Shown in pieces: positions 11,931-23,200 of a stretch of 64,000 nt of DNA. Source of the stretch: Branchiostoma floridae (Eukaryota; Chordata; Leptocardii; Amphioxiformes; Branchiostomatidae); the NCBI RefSeq assembly GCF_000003815.2, contig NC_049983.1, positions 28,067,891 through 28,131,890 on the forward strand, in the 5' to 3' direction. Position 1 is the first letter of the stretch, and every line of letters starts with the position of its first letter. The notes under the pieces were generated by a model. That model was not told the DNA's origin and ran no database searches. It saw nothing but the letters and a program-made list of their open reading frames with translations. Made by a program: the position numbers and the translations under genes.

Positions 11931-13130
11931 TACTATATTTCATTGCGTGTAAGTGTAAAATCACCGCAAAAATCACATTTATACACCATAAGGAATAATT
12001 TCCACACCGACTTTGAAACTAGATTTATAAGGTGGGTGCGTAATGTGAGTGTCCGTTTCTGTGCCATAACGCCTGAGAGAAACACTTTCAATAATGGTTA
12101 ACGTATGATCACAAGGTTGGAAAACTTTCACGAAAGAACCCACTCGGGTAGTGGGTGCTTTGCCAGTTCTAGTTTCCTTGAAATGGGTATGTAATATTTT
12201 CTTCTCTGTTATCTCTGCATCTAAACTCTGCATCTATCAATACAATTCACTGAGGTTAATAACGTGTTCTTAAAATGGTCATTTATACTCAATTTGGTGT
12301 TTCCCCCAACGGTATTGTCTTTCTCGCTCTCATTGCATAGAACCTCAAAACGACGTGTCAAATCTTGCACACCCTTGTTACAGACACCTTTCTTCTTAAA
12401 TCAGTTTCTAAAATTCCTTTAGGATCCCTAGGTGCCACAAATTTTTTACACAAGTGGCAGTTAGGCCTCCAACCGATCTCACAGTTTGGAGGCGGTAAAA
12501 TGTCTGCTGCGATCTATTCATGCGTGAAAAGGTCACGGAGTTATCCGACCTGTCGGCAGCTGTTTGCGAAGCGATGATGTTCGATCACCTGGAAACTTGC
12601 TCGTTAATTATAACAGATTTGTTTTCTAACCAGCGAAATATCAACAGGGAACAATTTATACATAGAAGTTCGCCTTTGGAAGGAAATTCGATCCCGTTTC
12701 TAAACAACGTTCTTCAATATCAGACAATAAGGTAAATATAGTAGAACAGTAGTAAATGGTTAGGCCAGATCAGCTAAATGTTGTTTATCATTTGACATCT
12801 CATGAACATTCGAACACAGGCTGTTTAAAAGCTCATTCACAGAATATGCCAAACACATCCGTATTGAAAAGACGTGCTCCGGGCAAGAACAAGTAAGCAG
12901 TCCACACACAGAGGTATCAAGTGACCCTTTCCAAAATGGTCGTGTCTAGAAGAAAATCTCCAGCCAGGTTAGGGCTGTATAATGTACCAAGTGAAGGTTT
13001 GATGTAAGATTTCCCCTTCAGGGAATTAGAATAGAACAGCTACATCACACATAAAACAAGGGACAAACGCGCAAACTTTAACCCATTAGATATGCTATAC
13101 ATCAGTCAACATCTGTTGTAGTACTGCTGA
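11931..13130. other. No recognisable gene
   Basis: 11931-12475 is specific to copy A. 12660-13130 matches 57670-58080 in copy B. Short open frames are not conserved between the copies. Confidence 0.5.
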
Positions 13131-13131
13131 A

Positions 13132-13323
13132 TCAAAAAAGACATTCCGATCCAGCCTCCACATTTATAGAACCAATTGTAAAGAACTGTAACACGCACCA
13201 TTGTTGTTCTCTGCTCTCTTGGAGCAAGTTTTCTGTCCAAGTCACCAGGCGTATTCTTATTAAAGTCGGACATGACCGCCACACGTCACCCATAATCCAT
13301 ACATCGCTTGTCGTCCAGAGCAC
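13132..13323 (-). other. Duplicated ORF-like segment, not recognised
   Basis: The minus strand reads similar frames in both duplicate copies (A 13132-13323, B 58061-58284), including FYKCGGW. Substitutions between copies change amino acids freely (T to K, L to H, P to S), so purifying selection is not apparent. Probably not a gene. Confidence 0.2.
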
Positions 13324-13565
13324 ATGGTAAATCTCTAACTGACGAAGTAAATAACCTATCCATAGTCAACACTTCACAAGTTGCCAAAAACATTGATCAG
13401 TTAGAAGGAACATGGCGGCAAATGACCTTCTATAAAACCTTAAGATGTAAAACCGGTTGTACACAAGGTCGCTTATCGTGCAGGTACATTGATGACATCT
13501 AGCGGTCCCACTGTACCACTACATGTGCTACCAAATGACTCATTGACAACTTGTGCGGAACAACG

Positions 13566-14432
13566 TCTGTATCTGTATCTGTATCTACATGTAAATAGCC
13601 GGTAAAACCGCCGTTCAGCGTAACACACCAGCTTGGCAGGCACGCGGCGCGGCAGCAGTTGGTTATGTTACAACGAACGACCCGTCTCACCTAACTTTTG
13701 CACATCGATATCTATCTGCAAGTGTTCTTTAAAACTAGCAAAAGAAGATGCCCCTACTGTACTTGGTGATAACACATTCCACTCTACGATAGTTCTGGGA
13801 AAGTACCTATTTTTGAACACATCAACCCTAGGTTGGTAACTCTGGTACTTGAAGTCATTTCTTTGTTCAGCCGGTATTAGATACTTATCAGTCGGTACGT
13901 CCACCAGTTTATTGGTCATTTTGTACATCATGCAAAGTCTGGACATTTTCCTTCTGTCTTCAAGTGACTTCCACTGCAAATCTGTTTTTATTTTGGTAAC
14001 ACTAGAATCCCTGTTGTAGTTGTTTGTACAGATTTGGGCAGCTTGGTTCTGTAAGCTTCCAAGTTTATCTTTGTCTTTCTTTGTATACGGGTTCCATACT
14101 GTAGCGGTATATTCAAGGTTATATCTTACCAGTGACGTGTATGCAAGTCATTTTACAAAGATTGGGCATGCCCACAAGTTGCGTTTGATCACTCAAAATG
14201 TCTGTTTAGCCTTGGTTGCTATTCTATTAACATGGACACCCCACTTCAGCCCAGTTGTTAACGTAACACCTAGGTATGGTTGGGTTTTTAATGTCTGACC
14301 ACAAAACTGGTAATGAGACACATTTGGTGTGCGTTTGTTCGTTATGTGCATGATATAGCACTTATCAGGATTGAACTGCATAAGCCATTTCCTTTGCCAT
14401 TCTTCCAGGGTGTTCAGACGTAAGGGTGCAAA
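13566..14432 (-). mobile_element. 5'-truncated LINE (CR1/L2-like RT C-terminal part), copy A
   Basis: On the minus strand the order is EEWQRKWLMQFNPDKC, then MHITNKRTPNVSHYQFCG, then SLEDRRKMSRLCMMYKM and FPRTIVEWN. This is the conserved region after the RT catalytic domain in CR1/Jockey-type elements. The frame is broken at several points. The 3' end at 13566-13586 is a short tandem tail (ATACAG units), as expected for this LINE class. Confidence 0.8.
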
Positions 14433-14559
14433 ATAGACTCCTGGTGGATTTACTTTCTGGAAATATTTTGATACCCAGTAACAAGATGAGTATAAACGTT
14501 GGTATAAAACTTATATTTACAGGCAGATAATGCAGTCTTCTACCATATCTATGAGACAA

Positions 14560-15430
14560 CAATAAATGTTTGAGTAAATGGTAAATGTGGGAACTAGAGA
14601 TCCCCCACACATCAGAAGAACCGTGGCAGCACAACGAGAGAAACTGAAACAAGACACTGAACCATCACTGCAGTTCCAACGACGATTCCACACCGCTTTT
14701 ACCCTGTAGAAGCTCCTCAATGGACGCTGCCCTCCACACCTTCAAACCCTGGTACCCAGAACCCGTGCATCTGCCACTGAGTCACATTACTCCCTCAGGA
14801 ACAGCGACCACCTGACATCTGAACTCATTAAGTCCACCAGAGACCAGAGAATATTCTTCTACAGAGCAACATCACCCTGGAACACCCTCCTTACTTCTAC
14901 TCGCACTGTCACAACTGCTGCTTCCTCCAAAAGAAAACTCCGCCTTTAATAGAAAACTCTGGGAATGTCTTAAGGGGACCCTTATAGGTGTATACAGTGA
15001 CCCAGCATGACCTCTCGCTGTATATGTTTTTGTTGATAAATACTGTTGTAGAGTCTATTGTAGATACTATGACTACTTAATGCTATGAGACTTAGTGCTC
15101 CAGCGGACGAGAAGGTAGAGAACTAATTACACACCCCTCCTTCACCATAAAAAGTCATGTGCAGGTCAGGCAAACAGACAAATAGCCTGTCTGTCTCCTC
15201 ATCTGTCAAATCGACAGGAGAAACAAACAAAAAACAAAAAAAAAACAACTATGACTACTATATTACATCATATTCTTTTTATGTACTTGATAATTATCCT
15301 GTCCTTGTCAAATTCCATTTGTAACTGTCCTTGTCTGTCAGCAGAGCTATCCCTGTGTAAAACCCACAGGCTGGTTGGGCAGCTCTGGCTGTGCGTGCTG
15401 AACAGCCAGAACCTATAAATAGATAAATGA
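14560..15430 (+). mobile_element. LINE 3' fragment, copy A
   Basis: The plus-strand translation contains FHTAFTLYKLLNGRCPPHL and RYSLRNSDHL-type sequence (clearest in copy B), then a non-coding tail ending CAGAACCTATAAATAGATAAA. Copy A has a stop (TAG) where copy B has a tyrosine codon. It is fused tail-out against the minus-strand LINE fragment at 13566-14432. Confidence 0.7.
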
Positions 15431-15599
15431 AGAGACTGACCCACGTCATGTGCTCATCTGCATGCTGTGTCAAAGAGTCTTAAATCCAGCCGTAGTGTTC
15501 TGCAATTCTGCGGGAAGTAAATTACTTGAATTTCATCCTATGAAGAACTTTATTCTGTAATTTTAGAACTTTTCTATTTCTATGGCGTGGCACATAACA

Positions 15600-16140
15600 T
15601 GAACACATGTTCTCGGTTATGTTGGGTCTATATGTAGGTCAACAGCAAGTAACTCGAGAAATTGTCGATGGAACTTTGTGATTTTTGGTAGGTGTGTAGC
15701 GGTTGTGGAAAGGAAGGCCAAGTTCGAAAATGGTTTACCTGACGTTTTCCTACGGTACTGCAGCGAGCTTGGTAATTTTATGCGCCTGTTTGTGGACAGC
15801 ATAACTCGTTATCAGATAATTCTATAAATATATATAAGTAAATGGCTAACCTGTGAAGCTATAACACTAGCAAATAATCTACCAATGACATTGTAATGTA
15901 GGTAGTAGACATTGGAGTCCCTCCTGAGCATAGTAGTTTGGAAAAGTGCAGTGGGATATTGCCATGTTCTGTAACGTTATTTTCCAAGTACCTTTTGGCA
16001 TTGTGCTTCAGGTTCTGGTTCTGAACTACTGCTGAGGTTCGCCAGGTGGCGTTCTGAACAATACACCTGATGGAAAACCGGTTTCTTGCAAAGGTCATCT
16101 GCCACTAGTGTTGTCAAATGTCACTAGTGACGCTTTTCTG
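15600..16140 (-). other. Duplicated ORFs of unknown nature, copy A
   Basis: Minus-strand open frames at 16098-15859 and 15802-15617 are both conserved in copy B (61034-60819 and 60740-60555). They read MTFARNRFSIRCIVQNATW and MLSTNRRIKLPSSLQYRRK. An AG precedes the first ATG, and GTAAAC follows an AG-bounded segment in the second, so exon structure is conceivable. No domain is recognised. A cluster of amino acid changes between copies argues against strong constraint. Confidence 0.2.
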
Positions 16141-16270
16141 TTTATATCGTGTGCAGTGACCCTTTGTAAGTTTGTGTTTACATCGTGTGCAGTGACCCTT
16201 TGTAAGTTTGTGTATATATGGTGTGCAGTGACCTTTGTAAGTTTGTGTTTATACTGTGTGCAGTGACTCG
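16140..16270. repeat. Short tandem repeat, about 36-bp unit
   Basis: Four units of GTGTGCAGTGACCCTTTGTAAGTTTGTGTTTATAT-type sequence. Copy B (61070-61135) has about two. Confidence 0.8.
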
Positions 16271-16868
16271 TTTTAAATTCACTGTTGTTGTTTTTAAATC
16301 AAGCCTGAGAAGAGCCTTTACACCTAGGACGTCTTATCCAATCTGAGATAGACACAGCCAAATGGACCAAACTGCGTCTGTGGTAATCACATGGTTCACT
16401 ATCAGTCTCACTTTTCAAAGTTCAGGGGTCAAATTGTCAAAGAGGCGTTTTCTCCCTTCATCCAACTGCCAACAATTGTCTAGTTCTGGCGTGTGATCTG
16501 GTCTGTATTTCAGCTGTCAAGTTTCTAGCTATAGCCTCCTTTGCAGACGTTTGGGGAGCGCTGATTCTCGATTTCCAACGCAGGCTAAGGTTGACTCTTT
16601 GCCAGGAAAAGAAGTTTTGCCGCACCCAGAAATTCTTTTCCAGGATAGCAAACCTCTAAGCCCTTGTTGAAAATCCCAAACCAGCGCTTCCCAAAAAAAT
16701 AAACGCTACAGTAACTGCTACAGAAGTCTGCACAGGAGGCTACAAGATTCCACCTACTGAATAAGCTTCACTAACAATGATGTGTGTCGGGGCTGCTGTG
16801 GAATTAGATTACTCGCTTCTCCATATAAGGGAGTTTAGTGTTACATCTGACTTGTCTGTTGCCATGGT

Positions 16869-17238
16869 CAGAATATTCAAGGCCAAATGCAGAAACCACC
16901 TTTTATCTAATCACTAACTTGTAAAATTCCAAACCCTTTCCAACCGTTCCATCTTTTCTCGATCTTTTTCTCGCTTATTTTTTCATACTGATGATGAGGA
17001 TAATGGTATGTACATTGGCTATAATGATGATGTATTTGTTCCTTGTAAAATTACTGCTACTTTATGATGTATTATGTATTGCTGTTGTATAGTCTGATAT
17101 TCCGTCGAATGAATTGTTTATTGTAATGATTTGTATTTGTATGTACTAGTGACAGCCGTCACCAGCTCCGCTGCTTTGCTGTCACGTGTCATGCATTGTA
17201 GCATTCCAAATAAATGAAATGAAATGAAATGAAATGGT
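16869..17238 (+). mobile_element. 5'-truncated LINE 3' tail inserted only in copy A
   Basis: Inserted after ATGGT (16864-16868). The insert ends in CATTCCAAATAAATGAAAT with further GAAAT units and then ATGGT again (17234-17238), a 5-bp target-site duplication. Copy B has the empty site at about 61720-61730 (GCCATGGTGACC). The 3' microsatellite tail fits CR1/L2-type LINEs. Confidence 0.8.
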
Positions 17239-17514
17239 GACCACATTATCTGTGCTGTTTTTGTTTTTTTTTGTCTCTGGAGCTGGTTGGGTCGCAAAGC
17301 AGTTTGGGTAAGTCTGACGTCTCCGATGTTGGCAGTCGCACAAGAAATATAACAATTATTGGGCGGGCCGACTTCTCTCTCTCTCTCTTCGCAGCCAGGG
17401 GCTGAATTGCATGCTCACAATAGGCGGGGCTTAATCGCAAAGGTGTTTAACTCAGGAATTTAACTCAGGTGACCTCCATACGACTGTTACAAGTGTCTGG
17501 AGAGGCTGCTGTTT

Positions 17515-17841
17515 GGCGCTAACTCAGGTGACCTCAATACGACAGCAACTGGCCCAGGTGCGTCCAAAGGACTTTAGGTTTTCAACCACACCTGGAACGA
17601 CCACTACTCTTTTGCATAAGCGTGGTGGGTTCTTTAACATGCTCGACGTGTGGCTCTCCTCAAACACAGGACCTCCATTTAACATCCTATCTGAGCTAGG
17701 TACTCATTTTAACCCGAGTGAAGTGAGGAAAGTCATGTAAAGAGCCTTTTCCAAGGGCACAATATCGGTCACACATCAACGGATTAGAACCCAGGACCTC
17801 TGGTTCATGGGCCAAACACCCTGCCGTTATGTCAAACGACC
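17515..17841 (-). mobile_element. tRNA-derived SINE, copy A
   Basis: On the minus strand an A-box-like element (TGACATAACGG, 17834-17824) is followed by a B box (GGTTCTAATCC, 17791-17781), then a body with CCTTGG, AAAGGC and CTCACTTCACTCGGGT, and a tail ending TGAGTTAGCGCC. The body resembles the deeply conserved Nin-type SINE central domain; that assignment is from memory. A stray copy of the tail lies at 17460-17490. Confidence 0.75.
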
Positions 17842-18344
17842 CCAAAATAAAGTCTTCAAATGGCATAGTTCTAGTTGGCATGGATTCTGCAAGGTTTGCA
17901 GCTTCTAAACGAGTCATAAAGGAGTGTCTTAGTGGCTTTTGCCCCCCCCCCCCTCCGTATGAATATCAATATTCTTATCAGACCATACGTGTTCAGGCTT
18001 GTATTTTTACATCATGTGGAATACAACTAAGTAAAAGTTTCCTACTTGAGGGAAAAAGTCAGCTTTTGACCTGACAGTGTGTAATTTTCAGTTATTCTCC
18101 TAAGGAGTTTGTCTCTAGCAATACTATGAAATCTGACACAAAGACAACAGACACGGGTGTGTGGTACCAAAACTGCACATCTTATATTAAAGGTTTCATA
18201 GCAAATGCACATAAAGGATATACGTAACTAAGCGATCAGTTCTAGTTGTGAGTTCAGCAAGACATCACTTCTCTGATTTAGTGCATGATGGTATCTCTTG
18301 TCTATCTTCTCATGGGGATATCTGTGTTAATCTCACAATTATTA

Positions 18345-18450
18345 CTGACACAAAATTCCGCAGCACCTCTACATAATAACACAAAATTCCGCAGCACCTC
18401 TACATAATAACACAGTAACACAAAATTCCGCAGCACCTCTATAAAAGAGT
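18345..18450. repeat. Tandem repeat, about 31-bp unit
   Basis: Three copies of ACACAAAATTCCGCAGCACC-type unit. Copy B (62795-62935) has four. Confidence 0.9.
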
Positions 18451-18867
18451 CTAGATTATTTTTGTCTCAGAAATACTAATTTGTTGCTTACAAGTAAGAT
18501 AACTGATTCTCACTCTACAGAAAAGCTAATAAAATGCTAAATAATACACCTCATATTTCTAACACACTGGTGTCTTATAAACTAACAACGCTGACCTTAT
18601 ATAACCTCAGTATCAGCAACGTTTAATAAAATCTACAGGAAGATGAAAAGTTATATCTAGTACAGAAATAAGATTATGCACTAGAAACCTACATTTAGAG
18701 CCTTCGAACAGAGTAGAATTTGTTAATTCTGAAGATGACAAAGCTAAATGTCAACATAATTATTACTATATAGGCTTGCTAGGAATATGCACTATCATTT
18801 CGTAATACACCACTATCCCACAATGTTTCACAGCCAGCCTCACTCCCTCATCTCATCTTTTCCTTTC

Positions 18868-19086
18868 TCATATCAGTAAATGCCTTTGACTCTGAAGGTT
18901 GTAATCTGCAGATATGGTGGCCACCATGTCAAACACAATTACTGCATAATCCTCGCAAAACATTCTCCACAGAACCCGGAGGTTTTGTCTCCCCTGACTG
19001 TCACACTGTGGATGCAGCAATGGTACCGTAAAGCTCCTTTCACCTGCCTTTTGGTTTTTTTTGTTCAGCTGACAACAGTTTTCCAC
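18868..19086 (-). other. Conserved duplicated ORF, copy A, not recognised
   Basis: The minus-strand frame MENCCQLNKKNQKAGERSF continues open for 72 codons and is conserved in copy B (63561-63343) with four or five amino acid changes. It has no known domain. It could be part of a 3' exon or a repeat. Confidence 0.2.
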
Positions 19087-19169
19087 CTTCTAACCAACTG
19101 TGTCTATAATCACACGTTTGCATCCAGCATTGAAATAATAGTCCAGACACATTAACTTACAAATGGTCT

Positions 19170-19540
19170 TTTATATGTTTTGTTCTTTGAAAAAAAAAAG
19201 AAATTTGCCCAATGTATGTTCTTTGAAGAAACTGAATTTTGCCTAATGATATTTTTGTGCTATTTGCCCAATGTATGTTCTTTAAAAAAACTGAAATTTG
19301 CCCAATGTATGTTCTTTGAAGAAACTGAATTTTGCCCAATGATATTTTTGTGCTATTTGCCCAATGTGTGTTCTTTGAAAAAACTGAAATTTGCCCAGTG
19401 ATATTTTTGTGCTACTTGCCCAAATGTATGTTCTTTGAAAAAACTGAAGTTTGCCCAGTGATATTTTTGTGCTATTTGCCCAATGTAACTTCTTTGAAGA
19501 ACTGAAATTTGCCCAGTGATATTTTTGTGCTCCATGCTCC
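19170..19540. repeat. Minisatellite, about 60-bp unit, expanded in copy A
   Basis: About six units with TTTGCCCAATGTATGTTCTT, then TTGAAxAAACTGAA and GATATTTTTGTGCTA. Copy B keeps roughly one diverged unit at 63660-63710. Confidence 0.92.
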
Positions 19541-19669
19541 TGGACTTTTGTCAATTTAGTCTTAATGTGAAAAAATTCTGCTAGGTTTTATAATTGACTT
19601 CTCCAAATTTCCATAGGCTTTAAACTGTTGTCAGCTTTCCTATCTAACTTATAATATGGTTATATATGC

Positions 19670-20170
19670 GAAGAAATGAAGAATAGCTTCAGAAGATTGA
19701 AAAGGAGGAATGATGAAGAAAGACACAGGGATAAGGATGAAGACCAAGTGAGAAGAGTATGTGAGAGTGTGGGGGTGGGGGGGGGGGAGAGAGAGAGAGA
19801 GTATGTGTGTGTGTGTGTATGTGTGTGTGTATGTTGGAGTGATTGAGAACGGGTGGGAATTTAGGAAAAGAAGGAAGTGTTATTGAGAAAGAAGAAGGGG
19901 GTTAAGAAAGATTGAGAAAGGGATGGAGAAATATTTAAAAGGGCAAAAGATTGAGAAAAAGAGAGATGAGAGTTGACAACACTGAACTAGTAACAGTAAC
20001 AGTTAATTACCGCTACTAGAGATTGAGAAAGGGACAGATGTTGAGAAAGGGACAGAAATTGAGAAAGGGAGAGATTGATGGATTGAAAAAGAGAAGAGAA
20101 TTGAGATGCTGAGGTTAAAAAGATTGTATTGAAAAAGAGACGTTGAGAAAGGGAGCGAGAGATTTGGTGT
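19670..20170. other. Purine-rich tract in the 3' flank of the gene
   Basis: The plus strand is long-range purine-rich with repeated ATTGAGAAAGGGA units, (GA)n and (GT)n at 19785-19830. On the gene's strand it is a polypyrimidine run just beyond the stop codon, possibly in the 3' untranslated region. Confidence 0.7.
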
Positions 20171-20217
20171 GAAGTCCAACGTTCATGCTGACATTTCGTG
20201 CCTCACTCCAGAAACGA

Positions 20218-20288
20218 CTACTCGGGTTTGGGGGTGGCGCTGGCAGCCTTGTCCTTTCCCCAGAGCTCAAACGAATAGTTGTCAAAGC
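20218..20288 (-). CDS. Last coding exon, cytoplasmic tail
   Basis: This 71-bp terminal exon (phase 1 in) encodes [19 protein letters not shown], then KPE and TAG at 20220-20218. The acceptor is ATTTCAG. The tail is short. The NYSFEL stretch carries a tyrosine with a hydrophobic residue two positions later, weakly like a sorting motif but not matching the YxxPhi spacing well. No clear AATAAA was seen just below the stop. Confidence 0.75.
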
Positions 20289-23200
20289 CTGAAATAAAAA
20301 CAATATCAAATAAAAACCGTATCAAATTAAGAGAAGAGAAATATGAGGGAAAGGACCGAATGCTCATTGCAACTATTAGTATGGGGAAGTTAGAGTTTAA
20401 TGGCAGAATCTGTCTACAAACTTTTAAAAAATCTATTGCTAAATGATGACACGTGGACAATCGAAGACTCATGCATGGCTTTCAATAGCTAAACTTTTCT
20501 GTTGCCTTGCTTATTGCTACATTAACAAGGAGTCTTTAACAAGCGTCTCACAACAGATTGTGTTAGGTGCATGAACATCGTACTGACCGACACGATCCTC
20601 GGCCTGCTCCTTGGCGCCACGTCCGCGTCTCTTCCTCACCAGGAAGGCAGCAGCAGCCACCAGCAGGACTCCGGCTATCCCCGCAGCTGTGCCCACAGCG
20701 ATGCCGACAGTGGGGAGGGGGGCGGCTGGGGAAACACACACACATCATGGTCATTATAACTACATACTGTCTGCTACCTGACAGTGCACTAGTGTGTAGT
20801 ATTTGTACATTTGCCAGACATGGAAAAAACATGCAACAAGTCTCTGCAAAGAAGAATGTAGGTAAGAAGGCTGCTAGCACCTTAGACTTTCCCCATCATG
20901 GAAAAGATGATAATGTAACTAGAAACCTCTTACAAGCTTTGCCTATGAGATGACATATTACTGTTGGTAATCATTGGCAAAAACAAAACATTGTTACAGA
21001 CTTGACAGTCACAGAACATCCGATCTTGGTTCACTCGCTGAGCCATACGTTCTTGAAAAACTAATTTTATAGCTACCTTGTTCTTGTGCATTCTCCACTT
21101 TGAAAGGTCCCTGGGTGAGGATCACTTCGTGGTTGCACTTGAGTAACTATTTGGCATTTTCCTGATAAACAAATTCTATAGCTACCTTCTTCTTGTCCAT
21201 TCTCCACTTTGAAGGGTCCCTGACTGATGGTTGTTATGTGGTCCGTTTCGCTGGCACGTCGGACGCGGGCTTCGCTCAGGTCGGACACAGCGCGCCTGCG
21301 CCGGCTGGGCGGGATGCAGCCCTGACTGCACCGCGAGTCCGGGTCGCTCTGGAAGCAGACCACCATGGTGCAATGGATGTACACCTGTCGTGGGGGGAAG
21401 GACAACATATTTAGGAACTGGCAAACGCATTCAAGGCCAGGTGATTTTTAACCTCCTTTTTCAAGGTAACCCACGCACCTTTCTGAGAGCACCGAAACAG
21501 ACACATGATATTGCTACCGAAGCTCAAATAAAATAAAATAAGAGCAGGATTAGGCTCTGACAGCTAAAATACATCTACGGGATCAACACCTTACATAATG
21601 GAAATCAGCTTTAAGCAGACAGCTAGCCCTGCCACCACCCGACCAATGACTCCCTATTGGCTGACAGCTAGCCCTGCCACCTCCAATGACTCCCTATTGG
21701 CTGACAGCTAGCCCTGCCACCACCCGACCAATGACTCCCTATTGGCTGACAGCTAGCCCTGCCACCACCAATGACTCCCTATTGGCTGACAGCTAGCCCT
21801 GCCACCTCCACTGACTCCCTATAGGCTGACAGCTAGCCCTGCCACCACCACTGACTCTCTATTGGCTGACAGCTAGCCCTGCCACCACCCGACCAATGCC
21901 TCCCTACTGGCTGACAGCTAGCCCTGCCGCCACCACTGACTCCCTATTGGCTGACAGCTAGCCCTGCCACCACCCGACCAATGCCTCCCTATTGGCTGAC
22001 AGCTAGCCCTGCCACCACCAATGCCTCCCTATTGGCTGACAGCTAGCCCTGCCACCACCACTGACTCCCTATTGGCTGACAGCTAGCCCTGCCACCACCA
22101 CTGACTCCCTATTGGCTGACAGCTAGCCCTGCCACCACCACTGACTCCCTATTGGCTGACAGCTAGCCCTGCCACCTCCACTGACTCCCTATTGGCTGAC
22201 AGCTAGCCCTGTCACCACCAATGCCTCCCTATTGGCTGGCAGCTAGCCCTGCCACCACCCGACCAATGACTGTCTATTTTACCAGACTGGGATCATCAAT
22301 GTTGGGGAATGTAAAGGACTGGATGGAGTAGTATAAGGCCATGTCGTTAGACCGTTCTGTGTCTAGCTGAAGCGTGGTGTCGACGTCACACCTACAGGAA
22401 TGAAGTGACTGTGAATGCCACAGAATAATGATTTACTGGCCTAACATGCAACAGCCTGGCTGATGCGTTGTTTATGTGGCACCTATAACGTTAGGAGAGA
22501 GGTCATCATGAACGCCTCAGAATAATGATTTACTGGCCTAACATGCAACAGCCTGGCTGATGCGTTTTGTTGATGTGGCACCTATAACGTTAGGAGAGAA
22601 GTTATGTGACACCTATAACGTTATGAGAGAGGTCATCATGAACGCCTCAGAATAATGATTTCCTGGCCTAACATGCAACTTCACTTGTTCCACCTCATCA
22701 TGAGGATGACAAATGATGATGAAGATGCAACAGCCTGGCTGATGCGTTGTGTTGATGTGGCACCTATAGGAGAGAAGTCATCTTGAACGCCACAGAATAA
22801 TGGTTTACTGACCGAATTTTTAACATGATAGCCTCTTTACTGGAGTAGGTTTTAAATGAGAACACTGGACTCTTGCCATGTGCGAACAAACTAATCAACC
22901 TTTGATGTAAGATAATCACGTGAACAGTGACGTACCCGTCCTGGATAATGCTGACGCTGGGAGAGTCGTCAGGGTCGGTACTGGGCGTGGCAAGGCAGCG
23001 GAGAGCGAACAGCTGCAGGTCGTTCAGAGGTGAGTTCACGCTCAACCCGAAGTGCAGACGGTCCGATGAGGTCACCTATCCATGCATGCACAAATAAAGG
23101 AGAAAACAATAAAGGACGCATTGCGTTGGGAGAGGGACGAGTAAGGCAAAGAAAGCGGTTACCTTGTTATATCAATAAATGACAAGCATAACTGAAACAG

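Larger units (their letters stand above)
10005..19650. repeat. Segmental duplication, copy A
   Basis: Colinear and in the same orientation as 56650-63820. Matching blocks: 10640-11265 with 56755-57255, and 12660-19155 with 57670-63640, with homology resuming at 19550-19650 versus 63720-63820. A stretch near 13140-13320 differs from its partner at about 4-5 percent of positions by eye. Copy-specific differences include 11265-12475 (A only), a LINE tail at 16869-17238 (A only) and the expanded minisatellite at 19170-19540 (A only). Confidence 0.9.

Noticed and set aside
19157-19554. Overlapping frames with KYHWANFSFFKEHT repeats
   Set aside because: Minisatellite translation; frame changes between units and is absent from the duplicate copy.
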